From positions 2,790,001 through 2,854,000 of the forward strand of contig JBHGNT010000022.1 of NCBI GenBank assembly GCA_043228905.1: a stretch of 64,000 nt of DNA, given 5' to 3'. Made by a program: the position numbers and the translations under genes. The notes under the pieces were generated by a model. The model searched no databases, was not told where the DNA came from, and was given only the letters and a program-made list of their open reading frames with translations. The stretch comes from Azolla caroliniana. Its lineage: Eukaryota > Polypodiophyta. Below are positions 25,365 to 35,460 of the stretch, piece after piece. Position 1 is the first letter of the stretch. Each line of letters opens with the position of its first letter.

Positions 25365-26407
25365 TCCACCCCCACCAAACCCGCACATCCTCTGGTATGT
25401 GCCGAGAAAGGTGAAGAGGTGAGATCTTTGGCAACGGTCATCAACCGAGTTTCTCCGCACGCTCGTCGACCTCGTCTGACTTTGTCTTCCACTTCGAGTA
25501 TACCCAATCTTTCCAACCGAACCACCGTAGCCACCCGATCTACCATATCCGGTGCTCACACCTTCTTCGCCGGTCGGTTGTAGTAGATCTACCGAACGAT
25601 GTCGTCGATCTGACCGCTCTTCCTTCGTCCACCGCGTGTGTCCTTCGATTGGACTCTGGGCCACTCCTCGCATTCACCATCTTCAACTGGGTGTTGTGGA
25701 TCGTTCGTGTCGATCTCCGATTAGGCCGGGTTTGCCCTTGTCCGGATCGGTCTCCGCCGATCGCTTCTCGGCTGGGTTGACCTTCGTCTCCATTCGCATT
25801 TCGCCGAGTCGGGCTCAACCGATTGATTCCGGCCTGGTCGGCCCCCTTTTGGATCGGGATCATCCGATCGATTTCCTCTGAATCAAGTTTCGGCCGGGTC
25901 GGCTCCAGTCGATCATCTCCCATGTGGATCTTCCTTCGTTCGGGCTGGAATCCCGGCCGGATCGTCTTCCGGTTCGATCGGTTCTCGACTCTTCCTTCCT
26001 TCCTGCATGTCGCCTCTCCATCGAATTCAAACGCGGCTTCATCCTTGGCCTCCTCGTCGGCCACATCCTTCCCTCCGTGTATGCTCGCCTCGAGCCATAT
26101 TGTCTCCTCTCCGCCACCTCCTTTATCTTCGGTCTTATGTCGACACACGGTCTCGACTGCCAAAGTCTCCGGAACCGGTGTGAAGGAATCCCTTCGCTCA
26201 TGCACATTTACCTTGTCTTCCTCATCGCCCTTCCGATCCTCCGCTTTTTCGTTAACACATTCCGTCTCTCCGGTCTCATGTGCACAACCGCCGACGTCTC
26301 TAGAATAGGTGTGGGGATATCCTTTTGTCCTCGATCTTCTTCCTCCTTGTGTTGGGCCTTCGTCTTCTCGTCACCACCTTCCATCTCTCCGGTCTCACGT
26401 TGGCACA
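25365..26407 (-). mobile_element. 3' internal part of element J, unknown content
   Basis: The first 40 bp (minus strand) are the polypurine tract and the conserved hairpin GCACAT-ACCAGAGG-ATGTGC (25383-25402) seen in D, B and E. The remaining kilobase is GC-rich with diverged repeats; long open frames exist on both strands (one of 221 codons at 25540-26205, minus, rich in Arg, Asp and Glu), but none matches a known retrotransposon domain. It may be a non-autonomous filler region. It ends where the plus-strand RT of element D begins, with no LTR between. Confidence 0.45.
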
Positions 26408-27950
26408 CGGGCGCAACGAACTCAGTCGCACATATGATGAATGCGATGAACAAGGTGCTCCGGGATTGCATACCGGAGATAACGATGTTGTTCCTAGATG
26501 ACATTCCGATGAAAGGGTGTGCGGTGGAAGAAAAAGATGAAGCTATGGGTGAACGGGGATGCCGAAGGTTTGTAGTCAACCATATCCGTGATTGTGAGAA
26601 AGTGTTACGGAAGTTAGAAGATGTGCATCTAACACTTTCCGGAGAGAAATCAACATTCGGACAAGAAGAAATATTGGTAGTCGGACATCTATGTGGGCCC
26701 TACGGCCGAAGACCGTCACCAACCAAGATCGATGCGATTCAAGCTATGAAAGAAGTATGTGAGTCACAATCCGAAGTTCGAAGGTTTCTTGGAGCATGTG
26801 CATTCTACCACATATGGATTTTGCACTATGCACATATAGCGGACCAACTCTATCACTTGTTGTGGAAGGGTAAGAAGTTTGAATGGAAACCGGAGGATAC
26901 CAAAGCCGTGAAGAAGCTCAAGAAATCACTACGAAGGGCAGAAGAATTAAAGAAGCCGAACTATGACCAACCGATCATAGTAACGGTTGACACAAGTCCA
27001 ACCGCAATCAGATGGGTCATTAATCAAGCCGATCCGGAAGGTTCGCGATATCCGATCCGATTCGGAGCAAAGGTTCTCAACGAAAGGCAACGCGGATATG
27101 CACAAGTTAAAAGAGAATTATGGGGAGTCGTGTCGGCAATCAAATTGGATCGAGATTATTTCATCGGAGCCGAAGTAGTGATCGAAACGGATTGTCTTCC
27201 GATACTCGGGATGATGCGGTGTTACACGATACCGGATGTGGCTATGCTAAGATGGATTGCATATGTTAAGTCACTTAATCCGGAGGTAAGACACATCTCC
27301 GGAAAAGACAACGATGTAGCGGATATGCTATCAAAGGCGCGGTTCGGAGATGACATAACCGAATCTGATAATGAAGAAGTTTCCGAAGACTACTTTGCTT
27401 CGGAGCACATATGCCGGGTGGATGCAATCCAAGAATTCCGGGAAGAAGAATACGAGGGAGAAAGCTTGTTGATCGGGAAAATGCTACGAGAAATCGAGGA
27501 ATCATCGGACAATAAAGAGAAGAGAGCCGAGATCCGAAGTAAGAAACGGCAAGTCCGAAAGTTCTTCTTGAAAAATGGATTTTTATGGAGGGAGCCGAAA
27601 AGACCGGATGGCATACCACTTCGAGTAGTCGGGAAGAAAGAGCAACGAAACCAGATAATGTCCGAATTTCACGAATCCGATTGGGCTGGACATCGAGGAA
27701 CATGGGCAGCCTTTGTGAAAATCAAACAAAAATATTGGTGGAAGAACATGTACAAAGATATAGCGGAGTTCACGGAAAGCTGCGAGAAGTGTCAAATCTA
27801 CTCCGGAGTTCGACACCGAGATGAGTTACATCCGACATTCTCACCAACAATTAACTTCAAATGGATGGTCGATATTGTAGCCATGCCAACCGGGGTCGGA
27901 CAAAAGAAGTACTTGGTGTTAGCTCGGGAAGATCTCACAAACCAAGTAGA
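26408..27950 (+). pseudogene. Element D pol, first part (RT palm, RNase H, integrase N-part)
   Basis: This Ty3/gypsy polyprotein of the B/E lineage runs without a stop over about 514 codons. It starts inside RT at GATNSVAHMMNAMNKVLRDC, then the catalytic FLDDIPMKGC (near 26490). RNase H follows, with VTVDTSPTAIRW and IETDCLPILGM, then the zinc-binding HESDWAGHRGTW...CEKCQ of integrase and the first integrase Asp in WMVDIVAMPTGVGQKKYLVL. It breaks at LTNQV, where element C is inserted, and resumes at 33582. The 5' LTR, gag, protease and first half of RT are missing. The open frame runs further upstream into J sequence, but that part is not pol. Confidence 0.88.
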
Positions 27951-28390
27951 TGTCATGAACAGTACTGAGATAGAGAAGGAATTAGTACTAAACGAAGGAT
28001 TAGTACTATGAGAGGTGTGGAACTTCTTCGAGAGAAGGAAGAAGTGAGCGAGACAGAGAGAAAGAGAGAGATTGAGAGAGAGAGAGAGAGAGTGATGATA
28101 AGAAAGATATGTATTATATGAAGAGAATATACAATGGTGGCTAAAAGGCTTAAGACTGGCGTTGAACCAATTTGGTTCAACATAATGCCTAGTGCCCTCT
28201 TTTATAGTGTTTTCAGGAGTAATCCTGAAGCTTCTAGAATGTTCCAGAGAAATCTGGAATATACACTAATTTCCTATAATAAAATGTAAATGAAAATAAT
28301 ATCCTACGTATTACAATAGATGATCTAATGGTCAAGAGCTCGACCCATATAACCTAAGGTCATGGGTTCGAGTCTTGCCATATCATGACA
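27951..28390 (-). repeat. 3' LTR of element C
   Basis: The 440-bp LTR has TGTCATGAAC...TCATGACA ends. On the minus strand it follows the polypurine tract AAAGGGGGGATAG (28391-28404). TATAAAA is at 28200-28206 (minus). The predicted RNA start, AAATTGGTTCAA (28173 down to 28162), lies 34 nt downstream inside the inverted repeat GTTGAACC/GGTTCAAC. A tRNA-like segment on the plus strand (28318-28388) contains GGGTTCGAGTC. Confidence 0.9.
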
Positions 28391-28449
28391 CTATCCCCCC
28401 TTTAAAACGACGAGTGTCACGAGGCGTCTTGGATTGAGGACCTGGTTTG

Positions 28450-29738
28450 TGTGGATATTGATGATGGAAGTCTTCAAGAAGAGCACGAGCATTGGTCACA
28501 TTCTCGATTGGTTCCCAAGTACGTTCGCTGGGGCTATAGCCTAGCCAATCGACTAGATAGTAGAGCTTGTTGCGAACAATCTTGGAATCAAGGATGGCGG
28601 CAACCTCGTACTCCGGCCCATCTTCAAGCTCGATCGGGGGTGGAGGTTGGATAAGACGTCATGGGATGGTGCTCTCGTGGTAGGGTTCGAGGAGAGAACT
28701 ATGAAACACCGGATGTATCCGAAGTTGAGGGGGTAGATCGAGACGAAAAGCGGCATCATTAATTTGTCCAATAATACGGAAAGGACCTAATCGCCAATAA
28801 TCTAACTTCTCACATGGACGAGTAGTCTTGATGTGTCGTCGTAGCAGCCACACCCGATCTCCAATATTAAAACTTGATGGAAGTCGATGACGATCCACGT
28901 AGACCTTGTGTGTTTGTTGAGCTTGCTGGAGATGAGTAGATAAATCCGCTTGTATCTTGCGTAACTGCTCCAAACGATCCTCCGTGCACGGATTTGTGGA
29001 CACCTCTAGGGTTTCAAGTACACTCCACCGGGGGTGACATCCCGTATAAGCATAAAATGGCGTAACTTTAGTGGATGCGTGGATAGAGTTGTTATAGGCA
29101 AATTCGGCGGAGTGGAGAATATCTGCCCAATCATCTTGATGATAGCTGAGAAAGCACCGTAGATACTGCTCCAACGTTTGATTTGTTCGTTCAGCTTGGC
29201 CGTCGGTTTGTGGGTGGTAGCCGGAGGAGAGGTTACAAGTGACCTTGAGCATGTTAAAAAGGTGCTTCCAGAATTTTGACACGAACTGGGGTCCACGGTC
29301 ACTGATGATACTATTGGGAAGTCCATGATGCCGACATACTTCACGCATAACAGTTTCGGCAGTGTCTTCACTGGAGATCTCCTTAGTACATGGCAAGAAA
29401 TGAGCCATCTTCGTATATCGATCGACCACCGTTAGAATCGCATTGAACCCCTTAGAGACTGGAAGATCTGTGATGAAGTCTAGAGCAATGGATTGCCACG
29501 ACTTGCTTGGAATTGGTAATGGTTCTAATAAACCATATGGATGATGCCTTGGCATTTTTGCTCTGCAACATGTATCACAAGTCCGAACAAAATCCTCGAC
29601 AAATTGTCGCATACAGGGCCACCAGAATGTTCGTTGTACTAAATGTAATGTTTTAGTACTACCAAAATGCCCAGTTGTATATGTGTCATGACAGTTTTGT
29701 ACTACTCGAAGGCGGCAAGAACCATTAGGAACATACAA
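28450..29738 (-). pseudogene. Element C integrase and chromodomain
   Basis: The integrase has the HHCC zinc motif (HDTYTTGHFGS...CDTCC), the catalytic triad in ALDFITDLPVSKGF, ISDRGPQFVSKFW and TDGQAERTNQTLEQYL, and the GPF-type C-terminal part with DYWRLGPFRI and RIHPVFHSSLLEPY. A single in-frame TGA at about 28659-28661 separates it from a chromodomain (EYEVAAILDSKI, YYLVDWLGYSPSERTWEP; about 28470-28620), which directs insertion by binding histone marks in this group. The TGA is the only break seen in this stretch. Confidence 0.9.
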
Positions 29739-31938
29739 AAGTTCTTTAAAGAAGAGTAATCCATCATGGTATTTGAATTGCCGATAGTCCGTACCTGGTG
29801 GTTGCGACTGTGAACACGACGCTCAAGAGGGATCAATTTGTGCTAGTATAGCTTGGGCGAACGCATCTGTCTTCAAGTCTTCACGTATGGTATCGATAAT
29901 GCGGGAATCCATAGGCATGTCAAATATCTGTGTTGCTTGTAGTCGTGCCGGTCCCAAGATGACTTGTTATTGGTTATCGAAAGTTGGCTCGCCGGGACGG
30001 GGTGCTAGATACGAACGCCGTGATAATGCATCTGCCTTCCCTTGGTGCCTCCCCGGACGATATGTAATTTTGAAGTCGAAACGCGTGAGGAAGTGGGCCC
30101 ACCGAGCTTGACGTCGATTCAACACACGAGCATCCTGAAAGTAGGCATGATTCTTGTGGTCACTAAATACGGTGACTGGATGAGAGGATCCCTCCAGAAA
30201 ATGCCTCCATTGCATAAAAGAATCCACTATTGCCAATAGCTCCTTATCATGAATTTCGTAGTTGATTTCGACGGCGTCAAACTTGCGTGAGTGAAAAGCC
30301 ACAGGATGTAGCTTCTCATCATTCCCCTGTTGTGACAGAATGCTCCCCAATGCAAAATCCGGTGCGTCAGCTTCGATAATGAATGGTTTTTCCGGATACA
30401 TGAGCTAGAATTGGAGATGATGTAAATGCCTTTTTAAGACTCTCGAAAGCCATGTCCGTTTCTTCAGACCAGATGAACGGTTGTCCCTTCCTGGTAAGTT
30501 GTGTGAGAGGTAGAACGATCTTTGAGTAATCTTGTATGAACTTCCGGTAAAAATTGGCAAAGACTAAGAAGCATTGCACATCCCGCACCGAACGCGGAGT
30601 CTGCCATTCTACCACCGTTTTGACCTTAGCTTGGTCCATGGAGATGCCTTCTGACGAAATGATGTAGCCGAGAAATTCCACTTGGTTGCACCCGAAACTA
30701 CATTTTTCCAGCTTTGCATACAGACCATGTTCTCGAAGTCATTTTAGTACTAATAGTACATGAGAATCATGTTCTTCTTGGGTCTTTGAATAAACCAGTA
30801 GATCATCCAAATAGATGATCAAACAATCATCCAATAGATCTCGGAATATATCATTAGCCATGTGTTGGAAGACTGCCGGCGCATTAGTGAGGCCGAACGG
30901 CATGACCGTATACTCGAAGTGCCCATATCTGGTGCGAAACGCGGTCTTCCATTCGTCTCCTGGTCGGATCCGTACGAGGCTATATGCTCCCCGTAAGTCG
31001 ATCTTCGTGAAGAACCTGGCACCATTGATCCGTTCTAAAAGACTTGAGATAAGGGGAAGAGCATACCTATTCCTGATTGTAACCTTATTCAAGCCACAGT
31101 AATCTACAACGAGACGAAGCGATCCATCTTTTTTTTTGACGAAAAAAATGGGCGCGCCGGCTGGAGATTTTGAATGCCGAATGAAACCATTTTCCAAATT
31201 CTCCTCTATATAGGCCCGAAGGACTTCCAGCTCAGTTGGTGACAAATTGTAGATCGGTTCCCATGGCGGCTCTTTTCCCGGTTGTAAATCGATGGGGCAA
31301 TCGTATGGTCGATGATGAGGAAGTGTGTTGGCTTGTACATTATCGAACACATCGGCGTAATGACGATACTTCTTGGGAAGTTGAACGGTGGATTCTTCTT
31401 TAGTGGTGTTGGAGGGGTTTACTGATATTGCAAAGAGGAACATTTCCTCCTTGCGCCCTTCTTTACACAACTGACGTAGCGAAATGGTTGCCATCTTCTG
31501 AGTTGACCCTTGGGTTTGTCGACACCGGATTTCTCTTGTTCTCCAATCTATGTCTGGGTTATGTAACTCGAACCACGGTAATCCTAAAACTATAGGATGT
31601 TCTGGGATACTAATAATATTAAATGATACTACACATGCTAAGTTATCTAGGACAATATTAATGGGCTTTGATTCTTCTATGATATTTCCGGAAGCAATGG
31701 GACGTCCATCAATGACTACTACAGAGGCTGGACATTGGAGTTTTCTTAGGGATATCTTATGAGCTTGAGCAAATTTCTTATCCATAAAGCAAGAGTTAGC
31801 TCTGGAATCTAGGAGTGCTAGGACATGTACTGGAGGGGTACTTTTAGTACTAACTATTACTTGGGCTACGAACACATCACTAACTTGCTTAGAGGGAATG
31901 GAACCACTAATGGGCTGCACAGATCTAGGGCTGTCCAA
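29739..31938 (-). pseudogene. Element C protease, reverse transcriptase and RNase H
   Basis: Read from 31938 down: a protease-like fold with LALLDSRANSCFMDKKF, where the catalytic DSG/DTG has become DSR, then the LGLPWFELHNPDIDWR flap region. RT motifs include FIRHSKSPAGAPIFFVKKKD, FTKIDLRGAYSLVRI, MPFGLTNAPAVFQHM and the catalytic YLDDLLVYS. After a frame break at about 30740, RT resumes with MEFLGYIIS, then RNase H with [18 protein letters not shown] and [11 protein letters not shown]. Frame changes near 30740, 30400 and 29960 make it non-functional. Confidence 0.9.
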
Positions 31939-31979
31939 CCAAACGGCTCCTATTTTGGCTGGACTTAGTCGTTTAACTC

Positions 31980-33107
31980 TTCTTCTAACTGACTAAGGAC
32001 ATCAAATTTGTTTGCTAGATCTGGGATATTAGTACTATTAGTACTATTAGGACTATCAGATATCCCTACTGAAATAGGCTCGGATTTAGTACAATTAGAA
32101 CTAGTGACTATTTGGTTTACTTGTCTTCTTGGCCTATGGGGGCAATTTATTGCGATATGTCTTGGTCCACCGCAGTAAAGACATAGCCGATTTGTACGGC
32201 GTCGCTACTTTTCTTCTTCGGATAATGGCCCTCGATGACGTGTAGTGTCAATCTCCATCGGAGTCGGAGTATTCGCTGGAGGCGCATTATATAACTCCCT
32301 CGGAAAAGGTCTTGCTACCACTGAGGCGTAGGTGGGCTCTGATCTTGCCCTCGGCATCTGTAGCTATCGTTCCGAACGTCACTCAAAGAGGCGGTTGTCA
32401 CATCTCACCGCGCGACTGATTGCCTCTGTTAAGGACTTTGGCTCTTCGGGGAAGGTGAATAGTAAATCCTTGACGTCGTTGCGTAAACCATAACGGAATT
32501 GCTCCATCAACGCTTGATCATCCCAAGGGATATCAGTGGCGAGTAGGCGAAAATCTGCAGCTTATGCGGAGGCTGGACGGTCACCTTGGCGTAATCGCCG
32601 GATTTTGTTGATTGCGGTCCTGATGCTGTCAGTATCTCCGAAACATGTTTTAAACTCACCTAGAAACTCTTCAAAATTGTTGAGTAACGTAGATTCCTTT
32701 TCTAATAGTGGAGCGAACCATGACAACGCTGAGCCACTTAACAAAGTGCCTACTAAACCCACTCGTGATGCATCGGTGGGATATCGGGAAGGATGCATTT
32801 GAATAACTAATCGTACCTGGTTAAGGAACCCTCTAAACGCGATCGCGTTCCATCGAACTTCGTGGGAAGGCCAATCTTGGGTTCTTTATGAATCCCTTGT
32901 GTTCCGGGCCCTTATTGTTGCATCGAGTTGTTGCACACATAACGCAAGTTCCCCATGTTGTTGTTGCGTTTGCTGCTTTTCTAAGGAGATTTGCTGAAGA
33001 TCCCCCAGCAACCGTTGGTTTTCTTGTTCCAAAGCATGGAACTTCTCCTTCAAGCATTGAAATTCCGAGAAAACAGATTGATATTCTTCAGCGCTAACAG
33101 TGGCCAT
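31980..33107 (-). pseudogene. Element C gag with zinc knuckle
   Basis: The probable start is the ATG at 33107 (MATVSAEEYQS) followed by a coiled-coil-like stretch (LKEKFHALEQENQRLLGDLQ). The retrotransposon gag core appears at 32562-32798 (WFAPLLEKESTLLNNFEEFL). A zinc knuckle CLYCGGPRHIAINC (C-x2-C-x4-H-x4-C) is at about 32140-32190. Stops and frame changes separate these pieces. Confidence 0.8.
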
Positions 33108-33166
33108 GGGATGAAAGAAAAGAGGAATAAAAGATTAGTAGGAAATGAGAGAGACAGAAGGTAGGG

Positions 33167-33180
33167 AAATTGGTTCAAAC
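33167..33180 (-). promoter_or_regulatory. Primer-binding position of element C, self-complementary to its RNA start
   Basis: Directly after the 5' LTR the element strand reads GTTTGAACCAATTTCCC, which does not look like a tRNA 3'-end complement. Twelve bases, TTGAACCAATTT, are the exact complement of AAATTGGTTCAA, which lies in the LTR 34 nt after the TATA box (33403 down to 33392), where transcription should begin. This is the arrangement of Tf1/sushi elements, in which the RNA 5' end folds back to prime reverse transcription. Confidence 0.7.
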
Positions 33181-33581
33181 TGTCATGAACAGTACTGAGA
33201 CAGAGAAGGAATTAGTACTAAACGAATGATTAATACTATGAGAGGCGTGGAACTTCTTCGAGAGAAGGAAGAAGTGAGCGAGACAGAGAGAAAGAGAGAG
33301 ATTGAGAGATTGAGAGAGAGTGTGATGATAAGAAAGATATGTATTATATGAAGAGAATATACAATGGTGGCTAAAAGGCTTAAGACTGGCGTTGAACCAA
33401 TTTGGTTCAACATAATGCCTAGTGCCCTCTTTTATAGTGTTTTCAGGAGTAATCCTGAAGCTTCTAGAATGTTCCAGAGAAATCTGGAATATACACTAAT
33501 TTCCTATAATAAAATGTAAATGAAAATAATATCCTACGTATTACAATAGATGATCTAATGGTCAAGAGCCATATCATGATA
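33181..33581 (-). repeat. 5' LTR of element C
   Basis: A 401-bp copy of the LTR at 27951. It keeps the TATA box (33430-33436, minus) and the inverted repeat at the predicted RNA start (33391-33411). A block of about 40 bp between AAGAGC and CATATCATGA, comprising most of the tRNA-like segment including its B box, is missing. The last TG/CA end reads TA instead of CA. Confidence 0.9.
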
Positions 33582-34511
33582 GTAGAAGGTCGAGCGCTAC
33601 GGAGGAAAACGTGTTCTACGGTATGCCAATTCCTTTTGGAAGAAGTGTTTTGCAGGTACGGGTGCGTAGGACAAGTGATTGCGGATCGGGGATAACTCGA
33701 CTTAGATAAAGCTAGGGGATTCTTCGCCAAACATGGAGTTCGGTTAACACTAACAACGACATACAATCCAGAAGCCAATGGGAAGATCGAATGAGGACAT
33801 AGTCTGATTGTCAAAGCACTTGCGAAGGCATGCGATGGAAGGGTGAAGGATTGGCCGCAGATGCTTCCGTATGCACTATGGGCGGATTGGACGACACATA
33901 GTTCTGTAACCGGTTACATGCTGGCAGAACTTATGACCGGACAAGCACCGGTAATGCTGACGGAAATCGCAGTTGCGACATGGACAATGCTACCATGGAA
34001 GGAAGAGATGAGTCGGGAAGAACTACTAGCGGTCCGGATACGACAACTGGAGGGAAGACCGGAAGACATAGCGGAAGCAATACGCCAACAACAAGAAGCG
34101 CGATTCTGGAATAAAAGCCGGTTCGACACAAAGCACTGACTACGACCGCGGAAGATTGAAGAAGGAGATTGGGTGATTGTCTACGACAGTAGTTTGGATC
34201 ATCAACATACAACGATGCGGAAGTTCGCGAAAAGGTGGTTCGGGCCATATGAGGTTCGGAAAGTTTTCGACAACGGAACTTACCGACTATGCGAGTTGGA
34301 TGGAACACTGGTATGAGTGCCTATAGCCGGGAAACGGGTGAAGATGTTCAAGAAGCGGATTGATGAAGAACCCTATGTGATCCTAGACAAGACTGACAAG
34401 AAGGAGCAATTGGACGAAGATCGCGGTGATGCGGAAAGTGAAGAAAGTGGATTAGAACTCATAGTCGACTTAAGGGGAGAATCGGAGGAAGCTTTAGATG
34501 AAGGTGAATAG
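33582..34511 (+). pseudogene. Element D pol, second part (integrase core to C-terminus)
   Basis: This continues D across the insertion of C. It has the integrase second Asp in VIADRG and the Glu region in LTTTYNPEANGK, then the segment with MLPYALWADWTTHSSVTGYM and EEMSREELLAVRIRQLEGRP, and the C-terminal WVIVYDSSLDHQH and WFGPYEVRK motifs. At least four in-frame stops interrupt it, including one just after the catalytic Glu. The last open frame ends at 34511. Confidence 0.88.
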
Positions 34512-34529
34512 CAAGCATCGGGGACTTCG

Positions 34530-34567
34530 GCACATACCGGAGGATGTGCGGGTTAGGAGGGGGCGAG
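34530..34567 (+). promoter_or_regulatory. Element D hairpin and polypurine tract
   Basis: The inverted repeat GCACAT-ACCGGAGG-ATGTGC (34530-34549) is followed by the purine tract AGGAGGGGGCGAG before the LTR. The same stem and 8-nt loop occur at the same place in B, E and J. The tract primes plus-strand DNA synthesis. Confidence 0.75.
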
Positions 34568-35460
34568 TGTCGTAGTGTAATTCACACACTACGTGAAAAA
34601 TGACATATTTTGTCTCTCTGGATAGGGCATGGAGTACCCGGTGAGAACCGGAAGAAGGAACCGGTAAGGACCGAAACCGGTAAGAAGACTCGGCAAGAGC
34701 CGGATGAAGAAGGCCGGTGAGAGTTGGTGAGAAACGAACGAAGAGATCGGTAAGGAGGTCCCGGCAAGAACCAGACAAAGAAAACTAGCAAGCACCGGAT
34801 GAAGCAGAACCGGAAAGAGCCGGATGAAGAAGGCCGGTGAGAGTCTCTCACCGGATGAAGAGACATATTTGTAAATAGAAGAAAGTATAAAAATATATAT
34901 TACATGCATAGGGCAAGATTCGAACCTTGCACCTCCATGTTAATAATGTTTAGCCTTATCGTTATACTAGCGTATTATGAATTTTAAAGTTATACCAAAC
35001 TTTATCCCATGTAAAATTTCTAGACATGCATGGTACAAAAAGTTATTCATGCATAGACACTCGAGTAAAAAGAAAAGATGAGATAGAAAGCTAATCATGC
35101 ACATGCGGTGTGCATGAAAACTAAAAATAGAAAAAGCATGATGCTTACATGTAATAAACTTAGACTCTTCCAACACTATATAAGGAAGAGAGAAAGATGT
35201 ATAGAGGTTGTTGATTATTTTACAAGGGTTGATTAATATAATATAATCATGGGATTCACGAATTTGCTAACTATTTTTCTCTCTTAATTTGATTACTCAC
35301 TAATACACTATACTTGTGGGATTCACGAGTTTTTCATATCTTTCTTTCTTACAATATATTTCATATTCTTAATTGCCTTAGAATTTTCTTTCCTCCTAGT
35401 CCAAAACCCCATCGGTTCCCACCCGACTCACGCAACGATCCGGAGCCGTAAGGCACGACA
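34568..35460 (+). repeat. 3' LTR of element D
   Basis: The 893-bp LTR has TGTCGTAGTG...GGCACGACA ends. It contains GC-rich repeats of an ACCGG(A/T) type (34620-34860), a TATA-like ACTATATAAGG near 35175, and a tRNA-like segment on the minus strand (34913-34972) with a T-arm GCAAGGTTCGAATCTTGC. It joins directly to gag of element E, which shows that D was inserted into E. Confidence 0.85.

Larger units (their letters stand above)
27951..33581 (-). mobile_element. Chromovirus C (Ty3/gypsy), both ends present
   Basis: A 5631-bp LTR retrotransposon inserted in the integrase region of element D. LTRs lie at 27951-28390 and 33181-33581, and the 5-bp target duplication GTAGA is seen at 27946-27950 and 33582-33586. 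Domain order on the minus strand is gag with zinc knuckle, protease, RT, RNase H, integrase, chromodomain. The coding region carries stops and frame breaks, and the protease motif is DSRA instead of DSGA, so it is inactive. The LTRs differ by scattered substitutions and a deletion of about 40 bp. Priming appears to be by self-complementarity (see 33167-33180). Confidence 0.93.

Noticed and set aside
25924-26407. N-terminal part of the 695-codon open frame leading into D RT
   Set aside because: It has no match to the expected gag, protease or RT fingers and lies on the strand opposite to the J remnant. Only the part from about 26408 is pol.
34568-35460. This LTR as the 5' LTR of element E
   Set aside because: It differs from the E 3' LTR at 58638, and the sequence right after it aligns with the middle of gag, not with a primer site and gag start. 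It is the 3' LTR of D inserted in E.
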